From positions 55,367-119,366 of the forward strand of contig NZ_KB908327.1 of NCBI RefSeq assembly GCF_000382385.1: 64,000 bases of DNA. Direction: 5' to 3'. This document shows, piece after piece, positions 41,910 through 50,796 of this stretch. Both the position numbers and the translations under genes were made by a program. The notes beneath the pieces were generated by a model. It saw nothing but the letters and a program-made list of their open reading frames with translations. It was not told where the DNA came from and ran no database searches. Each line of letters begins with the position of its first letter. Position 1 is the first letter of the stretch. This DNA is from Segatella maculosa DSM 19339 = JCM 15638. Its GTDB lineage: Bacteria > Bacteroidota > Bacteroidia > Bacteroidales > Bacteroidaceae.

Positions 41910-41925
41910 TGTCCAACATTGGACA
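41910..41925. promoter_or_regulatory. Palindrome TGTCCAACATTGGACA, possible operator
   Basis: The 16-bp site has perfect 7-bp arms, TGTCCAA and TTGGACA, around CA. It lies about 75 bp upstream of the rhodanese promoter and about 255 bp before the plus-strand promoter at 42180, in the divergent gap 41776-42207. It has the shape of a dimeric regulator site. Apart from this and the two promoters nothing else is seen in the gap. Confidence 0.35.
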
Positions 41926-42179
41926 TATTGATTTATTTTGCATGATTCTCTTCCACTTTATCAATATCTTAAGCCCCTTTTTCGCCATTCCACCGGCTTT
42001 CATCAGCCGTATAGACTGCCACACGCTTTCTTTAAGCCGGCAGACTGATTAAAAAACAAGCTCAAATCTATCGGCAATGAATGATAAACACCTACTTAAC
42101 AGGCTATCATCAAGCTATGTTTTTCAGCATATACGGATTATTTTTAAGGCAATAATTTCTTTCATTTGACAAAAGTTAG

Positions 42180-42187
42180 TACCTTTG
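42180..42187 (+). promoter_or_regulatory. -7 element TACCTTTG before the hypothetical gene at 42208
   Basis: TACCTTTG matches the Bacteroidetes -7 consensus; the -33 region is weaker (TTTC about 20 nt upstream). It implies that transcription starts near 42194 and supports the ATG at 42208 rather than the one at 42166. Confidence 0.5.
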
Positions 42188-42207
42188 GCAAACTAAAAGA
42201 CCACATC

Positions 42208-42879
42208 ATGAAAAAAATAACAGCAGAAAACTTCGATGAAGTTTATGTCGATAAGATTGAATTAGCCGAGATAGATAAATTCGTTTGCAATGAGATGAGC
42301 CGACAAATCCATCGCTACATCAAAGGAATGTCTGGTTCGAAGACTATCATGCTGCGGTTCGAGGAGTCGCTTTCCAAGCTCAGTGTCCCCGAAAAGGAGA
42401 AAGCCATCGCCCGATATATCGACCTTAACCGCAAAGCCATCAGCGGACTCGATTGGAAGATGGTGATTGTCAGGGCCGCGGCCAACTATTGTGATACCTA
42501 TAGCTATTGGCATCAGATGATTAATAGCCCGCGGAAGATAGTTGCCTACCTACAACGTATCAAGAAGAAATATATCCGTTTCCACAAAATATTCGAGGAA
42601 AACGGGAAGTTCGGCATCAAAGACCACGAAGGAAACATTCTCATTCATCCGCTTTATGACTTCCTTCGTACGCCTTATGTCTATGTTGACGACCTCTGTA
42701 TGATGCCCGTTATCGCCGAAAAAAACGGGAAAATGGGGCTTATCCTGCCCGACGGGAAGGACACAGTGATTGCCGAATTCGTTTATGACGACATGCAATT
42801 ACGCGCCGAACCACCTTATTTCGAGGGCATACAGGGCAAGAAGCATACACTCATCGACCGTTACGGGATGAAACGGTAA
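42208..42879 (+). CDS. Hypothetical protein with WG-repeat-like C-terminus
   Basis: From the ATG at 42208 (MKKITAENFDEVYVDKIELA) the product is about 223 residues. The N-terminal half is helical and charged. The C-terminal half has two segments that resemble KWG/WG beta repeats: KFGIKDHEGNILIHPLYDFL and NGKMGLILPDGKDTVIAEF. WG-repeat proteins often bind other proteins or the cell surface; the function here is unknown. It is a single-gene unit with its own promoter and a strong terminator. Confidence 0.75.
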   Translation: MKKITAENFDEVYVDKIELAEIDKFVCNEMSRQIHRYIKGMSGSKTIMLRFEESLSKLSVPEKEKAIARYIDLNRKAISGLDWKMVIVRAAANYCDTYSYWHQMINSPRKIVAYLQRIKKKYIRFHKIFEENGKFGIKDHEGNILIHPLYDFLRTPYVYVDDLCMMPVIAEKNGKMGLILPDGKDTVIAEFVYDDMQLRAEPPYFEGIQGKKHTLIDRYGMKR

Positions 42880-42882
42880 AAC

Positions 42883-42920
42883 AAAAGAGATGGAAACCCA
42901 TGGCTTCCATCTCTTTTTCT
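42883..42920. terminator. Bidirectional intrinsic terminator
   Basis: Perfect 13-bp arms AAAAGAGATGGAA (42883-42895) and TTCCATCTCTTTT (42905-42917) flank a 9-nt loop. The T-run follows on the plus strand and the A-run precedes it, so it can stop transcription from both convergent genes. Confidence 0.9.
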
Positions 42921-42936
42921 TTATAAGAAAACCGTA

Positions 42937-43317
42937 TTATTCGCTCATAAGTGCCTTGCGAGCCTCCTCAAATCCACGAGGACAGTTGCCGATAAAGCAC
43001 ATGTTGACCAAGCAATTGGCCAAGATTTCCACGTCGGTGAGGTCTACACCTCGCTCTCGAGAGACCTCTTTGCCCAGAAGGACCTCCCAATTGCCTTTGA
43101 AGTTGGTATCTTCAGCACCCATATACTGTTCTTCGCCCTTGCCTTTGATAATTTTATAGCGAATGCTTTTGCTCGAAGCCACGGGCTTCATATTGAGCAT
43201 CATCTCATAAGCCGTCTTCAAAGGCTCGCGGTATTTGGCCGTTCCCGGAAACATTTCATTGATGACCGGCATGAGTTCGTCGAACTCATAGGCCTGCAAA
43301 AGCTGATAAAGTTTCAT
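42937..43317 (-). CDS. Conserved hypothetical protein (DUF6557-like)
   Basis: From the ATG at 43317 (MKLYQLLQAYEFDELMPVIN) the product is 126 residues; the longer frame upstream is a shadow of ribH. The protein is alpha/beta, cytoplasmic, with no membrane segment; EVLLGKEVSRERGVDLTDVE and a cysteine pair (CLVNMCFIGNC) near the end stand out. I recall a Bacteroidales family of similar proteins (DUF6557) but cannot confirm. It follows ribH by 7 nt and is probably co-transcribed. Confidence 0.75.
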   Translation of the reverse strand: MKLYQLLQAYEFDELMPVINEMFPGTAKYREPLKTAYEMMLNMKPVASSKSIRYKIIKGKGEEQYMGAEDTNFKGNWEVLLGKEVSRERGVDLTDVEILANCLVNMCFIGNCPRGFEEARKALMSE

Positions 43318-43324
43318 TATCTTG

Positions 43325-43801
43325 TCAGAATTTAGCCATCTTGATAGCGACGATAGCACACTCATCGCCCTTATTCCCGAGCCTTCCGCCGCTTCTGTCT
43401 TGCGCTTGTTGCAGGTCATTGGTCGTCAGTAAGCCATAGATAACGGGTATTTCCTGCGTGGCATTCAGGTGTGCGATACCCTCGGTAACGCCCTGACAGA
43501 TATAATCAAAGTGTGGAGTCTCACCACGAATGACGCTTCCCAAGATGATGACGGCATCGTAACCGCCATGCAACACCATCTGATGTGCACCGTAAATCAA
43601 CTCAAAACTACCCGGAACCGTCTTCACATGAATGTTCTCAGGCAGCGTCCCATGCTTCTTCAATGTAGAGACGGCACCGTCGAGCAAGGCTCCCGTAATC
43701 TCCGGATTCCACTCAGCTACCACGATGCCGAAATACATATTGCTCGCATCGGGCACCGCTTTAGGGTCGTAATCCGACAAATGATGTAGTTCTGTAGCCA
43801 T
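43325..43801 (-). CDS. ribH: 6,7-dimethyl-8-ribityllumazine synthase
   Basis: The 158-residue protein has [34 protein letters not shown] (substrate-binding PGSFE), [17 protein letters not shown] (catalytic His) and [16 protein letters not shown], all diagnostic of lumazine synthase. It joins the pyrimidine and the 3,4-dihydroxy-2-butanone 4-phosphate in the second-last step of riboflavin synthesis, forming icosahedral or pentameric assemblies. It overlaps the TPR gene upstream by 1 nt. Confidence 0.95.
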   Translation of the reverse strand: MATELHHLSDYDPKAVPDASNMYFGIVVAEWNPEITGALLDGAVSTLKKHGTLPENIHVKTVPGSFELIYGAHQMVLHGGYDAVIILGSVIRGETPHFDYICQGVTEGIAHLNATQEIPVIYGLLTTNDLQQAQDRSGGRLGNKGDECAIVAIKMAKF

Positions 43802-44499
43802 TATCTTGAAGCTCTTTCGATGTATTTGTCAATCTCTTGACTTTGTACAAGTGCCGCATTGACATACTTTTTCTTGATGTCCTGATAGATTTTCAGTGCA
43901 TCATCTTTCTTGCCTTGGCTCTCTAAAAGGATTGCGGCCTGCAAGCGGAAAGTAGGAGAAAGCGAGTTGTTAACGCCGTCTCGGCCCTCGCTGTCGGCCA
44001 TATCGGCAGCCTTCTTCAGGTTATCGATGGCCTTGTCGAGCTGCTTGACGTGCGCATAGGCATTGCCCAAAGCGGCAACGGCGGCAGGACTGACCATGGC
44101 ATCGTTTGAAGGAGAATACTCGTCCAGATACTTCACGGCATCATTCCACTTGTTCATGTTAGCATAGCAGAGGCCGGCATAGAGGTTGGCCAGATTGGCT
44201 GCATCGGTACTTCCATAATTATTGATGACATTCAACAAGCCCGTGTAGCCTGCACCGTCACCGTTGAGTGCCTTATCGAACTGCTCGGCATTGAAATATT
44301 GCTGTCCCTTTGCGAGTTCCGTGCTTGCCTTTTCCTCACGTGGCGCAGACACGTAGGCCTTATAAAGGAAGAACCCCGTGACGATGACGATGACTGCCAC
44401 GACAGCGATGATGATAGTCTGTTTGTACTTCTCGATGAAAGCTTCTGACTTGATGAGCGTCTCGTTGTCGAGCACGCCCTGTTCGTTTTTGTTTGCCAT
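43801..44499 (-). CDS. Membrane-anchored tetratricopeptide repeat protein
   Basis: The 232-residue protein has a single N-terminal membrane segment ([20 protein letters not shown], about 28-47), then TPR-like repeats ([60 protein letters not shown]). This resembles YfgM-type or BamD-like scaffolds, with the repeats in the periplasm. It lies upstream of ribH and divergently from recF. Function is unknown beyond protein binding. Confidence 0.85.
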   Translation of the reverse strand: MANKNEQGVLDNETLIKSEAFIEKYKQTIIIAVVAVIVIVTGFFLYKAYVSAPREEKASTELAKGQQYFNAEQFDKALNGDGAGYTGLLNVINNYGSTDAANLANLYAGLCYANMNKWNDAVKYLDEYSPSNDAMVSPAAVAALGNAYAHVKQLDKAIDNLKKAADMADSEGRDGVNNSLSPTFRLQAAILLESQGKKDDALKIYQDIKKKYVNAALVQSQEIDKYIERASR

Positions 44500-44577
44500 T
44501 GTTTATTCTGTTGTTTTTATTTTATTTCCCCACTCGTTGTGTTTCTCCACCCGAAAAGCGGGCCGGATAGAACGTCG

Positions 44578-44585
44578 CAAAATTA
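44578..44585 (-). promoter_or_regulatory. -7 element TAATTTTG for the TPR-ribH operon
   Basis: On the minus strand TAATTTTG fits TAnnTTTG and lies about 80 nt before the TPR gene start; the -33 element is weak. It shares the divergent gap with the recF promoter. Confidence 0.45.
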
Positions 44586-44648
44586 CGTAAATAATCTCAC
44601 ATGGTGAAATTTATTCTTTCTTTTTTTCGTTTTTCGGACGTAAACCGG

Positions 44649-44656
44649 TAACTTTG
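44649..44656 (+). promoter_or_regulatory. -7 element TAACTTTG for recF
   Basis: TAACTTTG matches TAnnTTTG and ends 11 nt before the recF ATG (44668), so the transcript would be nearly leaderless. The -33 region is only loosely TTTC-like. Confidence 0.55.
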
Positions 44657-44667
44657 CAGCCAAGATT

Positions 44668-45768
44668 ATGATACTGAACAGACTCTCTATCCTCAACTAC
44701 AAGAATATCCGCGAGGCAACGATTGCCTTGTCGCCGAAGCTGAATTGCTTCATCGGGAGCAATGGCGTGGGCAAGACCAACGTGCTCGATGCCGTGTACT
44801 ACCTATCGTTCTGTCGCAGTGCATTCAACCCCATCGATGCGCAAGTGATTACACACGAGCAGGACTTCTTCGTGCTCGAAGGTAATTATACCACCGATGC
44901 TGGCGAGGAAGAAAACATCTATTGCGGCATGAAACGCGGCACGAAGAAGCACTTCAAGCGCAACCAAAAGGAGTATCGCCGCCTGTCGCGACACATCGGA
45001 CTGATACCGCTGGTGTTTGTCTCGCCCTCCGACTCCGCCCTTATTGAGGGAGCGAGCGACGAACGCAGGCGACTCCTTGACCTTGTCATCTCGCAATACG
45101 ACCATGCCTACATCGAAGCTCTCGCGGCCTATAACAAAGCCTTGCAGCAGCGCAATGCCCTCTTGAAACAGGACGACGAGCCAGACACAGCCCTCATGGA
45201 TATTTGGGAGGAGCAGATGGCCGTAAACGGAGAGACCATCTATCAGAAACGCGATGCCTTCATTGCTCAACTCGTCCCGGTGTTCCAAGACATCTACGAC
45301 CGCATCTCGAACAAACACGAGACTGTTTCGCTCGACTATGTGTCGCACGGCCGACGCGGTCCGCTGCTTGATACCATCCGACGCGACCGCCACAAGGACC
45401 GCGTTGTAGGCTACTCGCTCCACGGCATCCACCGCGACGACCTCGAGATGCTGCTCGGCGGCTACCCGATGAAGCGCGAGGGCAGTCAGGGACAGCATAA
45501 GACCTTTGCCTTGGCCCTGAAGCTGGCGCAATTCGAGTTCCTGCGTCGCACGTCTGACAGTACGCCCTTGTTGCTCTTGGACGACATTTTCGACAAACTC
45601 GATGCCGACCGCGTGGAACAAATCGTGCAACTCGTGGGCGGAGAGAGTTTCGGACAAATCTTCATCACCGACACCAACCGCGACCATCTCGACCGTATCC
45701 TTGCCGGCGGCGACTTCGACTACCGGCTTTTCGCAGTCGACGGGGGTGAAATAGAGCGAAAAGACTGA
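44668..45768 (+). CDS. recF: DNA replication and repair protein RecF
   Basis: The 366-residue SMC-like ATPase has Walker A in CFIGSNGVGKTNVLDAVYYL, the RecF segment IPLVFVSPSDSALIEGASDE, the signature KREGSQGQHKTFALALKLAQ and Walker B PLLLLDDIFDKLDADRV. It loads RecA at single-strand gaps with RecO and RecR. Its stop overlaps the dciA-like gene by 1 nt (TGATG), a common recF-dciA arrangement in Bacteroidetes. Confidence 0.95.
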   Translation: MILNRLSILNYKNIREATIALSPKLNCFIGSNGVGKTNVLDAVYYLSFCRSAFNPIDAQVITHEQDFFVLEGNYTTDAGEEENIYCGMKRGTKKHFKRNQKEYRRLSRHIGLIPLVFVSPSDSALIEGASDERRRLLDLVISQYDHAYIEALAAYNKALQQRNALLKQDDEPDTALMDIWEEQMAVNGETIYQKRDAFIAQLVPVFQDIYDRISNKHETVSLDYVSHGRRGPLLDTIRRDRHKDRVVGYSLHGIHRDDLEMLLGGYPMKREGSQGQHKTFALALKLAQFEFLRRTSDSTPLLLLDDIFDKLDADRVEQIVQLVGGESFGQIFITDTNRDHLDRILAGGDFDYRLFAVDGGEIERKD

Positions 45769-46058
45769 TGTTCAAGCGCGACGTGAAATCTTTGGCCGAG
45801 GTCCTACAAACCGTGCTCCGCAAGGAAGGACTCGAGACGCCGCTCCGGCAGAAGCGGCTCGTCGCGTCGTGGGACACGGTGGTGGGCCCATCGATTGCCC
45901 GCTACACGGGCGACAAGTTCATCAAGAACCAGACGCTTTTCGTCAAAATCCTCAATCCCGCCTTGCGACAAGACCTCAGCATGATGCGCACGCGGCTCGT
46001 GCAACGGCTCAACGCGCAAGTCGGTGCCTACGTCATCAGCGACATCAAGTTCTATTGA
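45768..46058 (+). CDS. dciA: DciA-like DUF721 protein (replicative helicase loader candidate)
   Basis: The 96-residue basic protein has the DUF721 core: LRQKRLVASWDTVVGPSIAR, YTGDKFIKNQTLFVKILNPA and LRQDLSMMRTRLVQRLNAQV. In bacteria that lack DnaC/DnaI, DUF721 proteins (DciA) load DnaB. It is translationally coupled to recF. The short form here covers only the KH-like domain and lacks the disordered C-terminal tail of some homologues. Confidence 0.88.
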   Translation: MFKRDVKSLAEVLQTVLRKEGLETPLRQKRLVASWDTVVGPSIARYTGDKFIKNQTLFVKILNPALRQDLSMMRTRLVQRLNAQVGAYVISDIKFY

Positions 46059-46098
46059 GAAGTAAAAAACATGCAACGTAAAATTAATTGTAATAAAG

Positions 46099-47538
46099 AT
46101 GAAAACAAAAATGCGATCAAAACGTAATCTAAAAGTGATGGCGAGCCTGCTGCTGGCCCTCGCCCCAACGGCGACATTCGCCCAGTTCAACCGCACGACC
46201 TACTTCATGGAAGGCGTGCAGCTCAGACAGCAACTCAATCCCGCCCTGATGCCGTCGCGCGGATACATCGGCATTCCCTTCATGGGAGCGATGAATGCGG
46301 GGATAAGTTCCAATTCCATCTCGTCGGATTATCTGGCAGACATCGTTGACAACAGCAGTTCGGCAGATTATTTCACCAGCGACAAGTTCATCAACCAGCT
46401 GAAACACGACAACCACCTCAACATTTCGGTAGCCAACGACTTGCTCTCGGCGGGTTGGTATGCCGACAAAGGCTTCTGGAACGTAAACCTCAGCGTGAGG
46501 GTCGACGCAGATGCCAACATCAAGCGCGACGTGTTCGAGTTCATACGCGCTTCGCGAGGTCTGAGCGACCAGTCGTGGGCCAACGCCAACCTGCACACCG
46601 ACGGCTTTCGGGCCAAGGTGAGCTCCTATATGGAAGCGGGCGTGGGCTACGCAAGACCGTTCGGCGAACGCCTCGTGCTTGGCGCGAAAGTCAAGTTGCT
46701 CTTCGGTATTGCCGATATCGACGCCAAAGTCGAAGACGTGACCATGAAAACCAACTTGCGTGGCATCGCGCCCAACCAAGACTGGTCAACCATCACCGAC
46801 GAGCAACTGAAACGGGTGAAGGGCAAGGCCGTCATCAGATCGCGGGCATCGCTGCGAGGCTCCATGACAGGCCTGTCGCTCGCCACCGACCGCAACAATT
46901 ACGTCGACGACATTGAGCGCAGCGGCAGCATAGGCTTCGCAGGCTACGGCATCGGCGCAGACTTCGGAGCAACCTACAAGCTCGGTCACGACGTCACGCT
47001 GTCGGCGGCCCTGCTCGACTTGGGCTTCATCTCGTGGGGCAAGAGCAACACGGTCAGCAGTTCGTCCGACGTTGAACGCGTCTACGACTTCGACGGCGTG
47101 CACGCCGGAGAGCATCGCGAAGAGTTCCGAAAGACGATGGAAAGCGGTGAGATATTCAACTCCGACCTCTGGAATCTGAAAGGGCAAGAAAGCAAAACGC
47201 GCACCACGTCGCTGCGCACCACCATGGTACTGGGCGCACAATACAAGCTGCTCGACGACAAACTCACGCTCGGCGCACTTTCGACCACGCGCTTGGGCGA
47301 GGTGAACACGCAAGCCGAACTCACGCTTGCCGGCAATTACAGCTTCAACCGCCACATCGGCGTCGCCCTCAGCTACTCAATGCTCCAAAGCCAAGGCAAG
47401 GGGCTCGGGCTCGGACTGAAGCTCGGGCCGGTCACGCTGGCCACCGACTACATGTACTTCGGCAAAGACTCGCGCACCGTCAGCGCACTCGTCGGCATCA
47501 GTATTCCCATAGGAAGCCGTCACGAAAGCAGCCTCTGA
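46099..47538 (+). CDS. Outer-membrane beta-barrel protein, DUF5723-like
   Basis: The 479-residue protein has a signal peptide (RNLKVMASLLLALAPTATFA) and a mature sequence rich in alternating amphipathic strands with aromatic ends (YLADIVDNSSSADYF, GYGIGADFGATYKLGHDVTL, GLGLGLKLGPVTLATDYMYF). LRQQLNPALMPSRGYIGIP near the N-terminus is typical of the PorV/DUF5723-type families in Bacteroidetes. The start may be this ATG or one at MRSKRNLK. Function is unknown; an outer-membrane location is likely. Confidence 0.82.
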   Translation: MKTKMRSKRNLKVMASLLLALAPTATFAQFNRTTYFMEGVQLRQQLNPALMPSRGYIGIPFMGAMNAGISSNSISSDYLADIVDNSSSADYFTSDKFINQLKHDNHLNISVANDLLSAGWYADKGFWNVNLSVRVDADANIKRDVFEFIRASRGLSDQSWANANLHTDGFRAKVSSYMEAGVGYARPFGERLVLGAKVKLLFGIADIDAKVEDVTMKTNLRGIAPNQDWSTITDEQLKRVKGKAVIRSRASLRGSMTGLSLATDRNNYVDDIERSGSIGFAGYGIGADFGATYKLGHDVTLSAALLDLGFISWGKSNTVSSSSDVERVYDFDGVHAGEHREEFRKTMESGEIFNSDLWNLKGQESKTRTTSLRTTMVLGAQYKLLDDKLTLGALSTTRLGEVNTQAELTLAGNYSFNRHIGVALSYSMLQSQGKGLGLGLKLGPVTLATDYMYFGKDSRTVSALVGISIPIGSRHESSL

Positions 47539-47569
47539 CACCCCATTCCACCCCATCGACCTTTATTTC

Positions 47570-47608
47570 GAGCCGCATCTGATTTCTGTCAGATGCGGCT
47601 CTCTTTTT
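47570..47608 (+). terminator. Intrinsic terminator after the outer-membrane protein gene
   Basis: Perfect arms GAGCCGCATCTGA (47570-47582) and TCAGATGCGGCTC (47589-47601) with a 6-nt loop are followed by TCTTTTTAA. Confidence 0.92.
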
Positions 47609-47631
47609 AATCAGACATAGCTCTCATTTAA

Positions 47632-47787
47632 TTCCGACGCGGCACAGAATTGTTTCCGACGCGGCACGGAATTTCATGAGAGGGGGATGTCGCAATCGCG
47701 AGACCCGGGTCTCGCAAGCGCGAGAGGGGGATGTCACGAGCGCGAGACCCGGGTCTCGCGAGCATGAGAGGGGGATGTCGCGACAAG
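47632..47787. repeat. Array G: 22/44-bp tandem repeats with perfect 18-bp palindromes
   Basis: Two 22-bp units start at 47632 and 47654 (TTCCGACGCGGCACGGAA type). They run into 44-bp units starting at 47678, 47722 and 47766, each opening GAGAGGGGGATGTC. The 44-bp unit contains the perfect palindrome GCGAGACCCGGGTCTCGC. The 22-bp phase is kept across the whole array. It lies between convergent genes, just after the terminator; nothing else is recognised in 47539-47880. Confidence 0.88.
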
Positions 47788-47880
47788 GCGGTCTGCATGG
47801 GGCACGAAAAAGGGCCGTTCCGGCGGTCGAGCGGAGGCGCGTCAAATACCGGAGCGGCCCGTAACAAAAGGGGCTTTGCG

Positions 47881-48528
47881 TCAGTTCTGCAGGTCGTGCA
47901 GCAGCCGTGCGGCCTTGTCGCGGTCGCTATCGAAGGTGAACGCCTGATAGATGTCGTAGGCGTTCTGCGGGTCTACGATTTGGCGCGCCATGAAACGGAG
48001 GGCCTTCAACTTGGCGTCACTGAAAGAGAAGAGCTGTAGCAGTCGGGCGCATTGCCGGCAGGTGAAAAGGCTGCGCAGGCTGGCCACTTCGACCAGCGCG
48101 AGCTTGTTGTCGTCGAAGTTCGCCTTTGTGATGCTGTTGCTGACAATGGCAAACTCTTCCTCGCTCAGGCAGTCGGCGTAGAAACCGGGGGCGGGGCGGC
48201 GGAAACCGTCGTCGGGCACGAGGATATCAGCGTTGCGGTTGTCGCCACGCGGAATGATGGTCTCCTGATAGTTGACCACCCGGTCGCGCGCGTCGAATTC
48301 CACGCGGATATGAATGTCGTAGTTGTCTATCAGCCGGCCCTTGATATATTCCCAGCGCGTGCCCGCTTGGTCGAAGCTCGCAGCCTTCGGTTTGCCGAGA
48401 ATGTCCGTCACTTGTTGCTTTGTCATGCCGCGCTCCACGGTACGTCTGCTTGCGGCGGTAGCGTTAAGGCTGAACACGGCAAGCAGCAGCGTGAGCAGCA
48501 GCATCTGAAATCTTTCTTTTTGTTTCAT
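47881..48528 (-). CDS. Secreted DUF4476-domain protein with BamE/SmpA-like N-terminus
   Basis: From the ATG at 48528 (MKQKERFQMLLLTLLLAVFS) the product is 215 residues; the frame upstream is a shadow of the neighbour. After the signal peptide comes a BamE/SmpA-like segment (RGMTKQQVTDILGKPKAASF, TRWEYIKGRLIDNYD). The C-terminal DUF4476 domain follows (CLSEEEFAIVSNSITKANFD, LVEVASLRSLFTCRQCARLL). Its function is unknown; a cell-envelope role is likely. It is the last gene of the long minus-strand operon. Confidence 0.82.
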   Translation of the reverse strand: MKQKERFQMLLLTLLLAVFSLNATAASRRTVERGMTKQQVTDILGKPKAASFDQAGTRWEYIKGRLIDNYDIHIRVEFDARDRVVNYQETIIPRGDNRNADILVPDDGFRRPAPGFYADCLSEEEFAIVSNSITKANFDDNKLALVEVASLRSLFTCRQCARLLQLFSFSDAKLKALRFMARQIVDPQNAYDIYQAFTFDSDRDKAARLLHDLQN

Positions 48529-48560
48529 CGTCGTATTGTTTTTGGTTGGTTGTAAAAGGA

Positions 48561-49097
48561 TTATCCGCAGAGCACTTCGTCCATGGCGACGTCGGTCGGC
48601 CCGACGGGCACGGTCTCCGTCATCTGGAAACCGAAGCAGAGGCCGAGCTTGTAGGCCTGTGGAACCTGCCGCAGGAAGCGGTCGTAATAGCCGCGGCCAC
48701 GGCCCAGTCGGTTGCCTTTGCCATCGAAAGCCACGCCGGGCACGATGACGAGCTCGATGGCTTGCAGGTCGGCGAAAGCCTCTCCCACGGGCTCCATGAT
48801 GTGGAAAGCATGGCTTTCGCGAAGCCGCTGCGGACCTTCGTAGCGTCTGATTTCGAGCTCGTCGCCCAAGGTCACGGGCAAGAGGACGGTCTTTCCCTGC
48901 CGATATAGCCGGTCGATAAGGTCGTGGGTGTCCACTTCGTCGGGCATGGAATGATAGAGCAGAATGGTGCGGGCTTTTCCGACGCGGGGGTGGTCGAGCA
49001 CTTTCCGCACGATGGCGAGCGACTGTTCGCGCAGCCCGTCGGCGGTGAACCGGCACTTGCGCGCCTTGATTTCCTGTCGCAGTTCGCTTTTAAGCAT
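48561..49097 (-). CDS. 5-formyltetrahydrofolate cyclo-ligase
   Basis: The 178-residue protein has KSELRQEIKARKCRFTAD, ILLYHSMPDEVDTHDLI and the signature FDGKGNRLGRGRGYYDRFLR (ATP/folate-binding loop). It converts 5-formyl-THF to 5,10-methenyl-THF using ATP. It overlaps the S41 protease gene by 8 nt. The family is certain; the symbol varies between organisms, so none is given. Confidence 0.92.
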   Translation of the reverse strand: MLKSELRQEIKARKCRFTADGLREQSLAIVRKVLDHPRVGKARTILLYHSMPDEVDTHDLIDRLYRQGKTVLLPVTLGDELEIRRYEGPQRLRESHAFHIMEPVGEAFADLQAIELVIVPGVAFDGKGNRLGRGRGYYDRFLRQVPQAYKLGLCFGFQMTETVPVGPTDVAMDEVLCG

Positions 49098-50796
49098 GGG
49101 CCGTCAGATTGCGTTGCAGATGGAACTGAGGACAGCCCTGCACCGTTGCCACCTTTCCTCTGGCCGGCTTGGGCTGCGGCTTCTTGGGGAAGGCAGCATG
49201 GTTCCGAAACACGCGAAGGGCTGTTGAGATGACGGGGTCGTCTTGGTTGATATATTCGTTCCACGCTTCCTCGTCGAGCATGTTGTAGATGATGCGACTG
49301 TTGATGTAACGATTGAGTAGTTTGTGGCTTTTCTGTATCATCAGGTTGCGCCGCTTCAGGCCGTGGCTGTCGGCGTAGTTGGCGAAACGCTCCACCATGT
49401 TCTGCTTGGCCAGATAGTCGCTGAGCTGCATCATCTCCTTGAAGTTGTTGAGCTTGATGCGGTTGTCGTCGGTGTAGGTGAAGGCGAACTGCAGAATCAG
49501 TCCGCTCATGGCCGCCTGCTTGTAGTAGGAAGTGATGTTCGTCGTGTCTTCGGGCACGAAGATGTCGGGCGTGATGCCACCGCCGCCGTAGACCACGCGT
49601 CCGATGCCGGTGTGATAGGCGGGGCCGGTGTGCTTGATGCTGTCTTGCGAGAAGAACTCGCCGTGCTGATAGCGCGACATGAGGTCTTGCTGGTATTCGG
49701 GATCTTCGCCGTTGGTGTAGGGTTTCTGTATGCATCGTCCCGAAGGCGTGTAGTATCGGGCGATGGTCAGGCGAACCATGCTGCCGTCGGGGAATCCGAT
49801 CTGTTGCTGGACGAGTCCTTTGCCGAACGAGCGGCGCCCGATGACCGTCGCGCGGTCGTTGTCCTGCATGGCGCCGGCAAAGATTTCTGAGGCAGAAGCC
49901 GAGCCCTCGTTGATGAGCACGATGAGCGGAATGTTTTGGTAACTGCCCCGTCCGTCTGACCGATAATCCTGCCGCGGACTCTTGCGTCCCTGCGTGTAAA
50001 CAATGAGCTTGTTGTTCGGCAGGAACTCGTTGGCCATCTGCACGGCACTGTTCAGATAGCCTCCCGCGTTGTCACGAAGGTCGATGACAAGGTTGCTGAA
50101 CCGCTCCTGAGAGAGTTTGGCCAGCGCAATGAGCAATTCGGGATAGGTGGTCTCACCGAAGCTCTTGATGCGGATATAACCGGTGTCGTCGTCGAGCATA
50201 TAGGTAGCCGAGATACTCTTTGTGGGTATCTCGCCGCGTGTCACGGTGAAATACTTCACGACTTTATGTCCATAACGCATCACGCCGATTTTCACTTTCG
50301 TGTCTTTCGGACCTTTCAATCGGTGCTGCGCTTCCTCATTCGTAACGACCTTGCCAACGAAAGGCTTCCCGTCAACACTTACGATCTTGTCACCAGCCAA
50401 TATTCCGGCACGTTCGGCAGGCCCATTCTTGATGACGTTCTGCACATGAATGGTGTCCTGCCGGATTGTGAACTCAATGCCAACGCCCGAGAACGAACCG
50501 CGCAAATCATCGTTGGTGGCCTGCACGTCTTTTGCATTGATGTAGACCGAGTGGGGATCAAGCTCTGCCAATATCTGCGGAATGGCCTTATCGACAAGGG
50601 AATCGATGTTCACCTTGTCAACGTATTGGTCGTCGATGATATGCAACAGATTGTTGAGCCGGTTGCTTCCCGAGTTGATGATGTTGAGTCGGTTGCCAGA
50701 GAAATGATTGGCATAAAAGGTTCCGATAAAGATGCCCACGATGACACAAACGGCCATGATGAGCGGCATCCAACGGTTATTTTTCTTCTGCTCCAT
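49090..50796 (-). CDS. C-terminal processing peptidase (S41 family, CtpA-like)
   Basis: The 568-residue protein has an N-terminal anchor (WMPLIMAVCVIVGIFIGTFY), a PDZ domain (VQNVIKNGPAERAGILAGDK, about 113-132) and the S41 catalytic core. The nucleophile serine lies in LINEGSASASEIFAGAM (about residue 298) and the base lysine in RSFGKGLVQQQIG (about 324). It cleaves periplasmic proteins near their C-termini. It starts within the dCMP deaminase gene (20-nt overlap) and overlaps the cyclo-ligase gene. Confidence 0.92.
   Translation of the reverse strand: MEQKKNNRWMPLIMAVCVIVGIFIGTFYANHFSGNRLNIINSGSNRLNNLLHIIDDQYVDKVNIDSLVDKAIPQILAELDPHSVYINAKDVQATNDDLRGSFSGVGIEFTIRQDTIHVQNVIKNGPAERAGILAGDKIVSVDGKPFVGKVVTNEEAQHRLKGPKDTKVKIGVMRYGHKVVKYFTVTRGEIPTKSISATYMLDDDTGYIRIKSFGETTYPELLIALAKLSQERFSNLVIDLRDNAGGYLNSAVQMANEFLPNNKLIVYTQGRKSPRQDYRSDGRGSYQNIPLIVLINEGSASASEIFAGAMQDNDRATVIGRRSFGKGLVQQQIGFPDGSMVRLTIARYYTPSGRCIQKPYTNGEDPEYQQDLMSRYQHGEFFSQDSIKHTGPAYHTGIGRVVYGGGGITPDIFVPEDTTNITSYYKQAAMSGLILQFAFTYTDDNRIKLNNFKEMMQLSDYLAKQNMVERFANYADSHGLKRRNLMIQKSHKLLNRYINSRIIYNMLDEEAWNEYINQDDPVISTALRVFRNHAAFPKKPQPKPARGKVATVQGCPQFHLQRNLTAHA

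Noticed and set aside
44803..45687. Open frame of 294 codons on the minus strand opposite recF
   Set aside because: It is the complement of the well-supported recF gene.
47881..49056. 391-codon version of the DUF4476 gene
   Set aside because: The upstream half is an Arg/His-rich shadow of the cyclo-ligase gene; a signal peptide begins at the ATG at 48528.
48872..49735. 287-codon minus-strand frame
   Set aside because: It overlaps the S41 protease and cyclo-ligase genes in another frame and has low-complexity composition.
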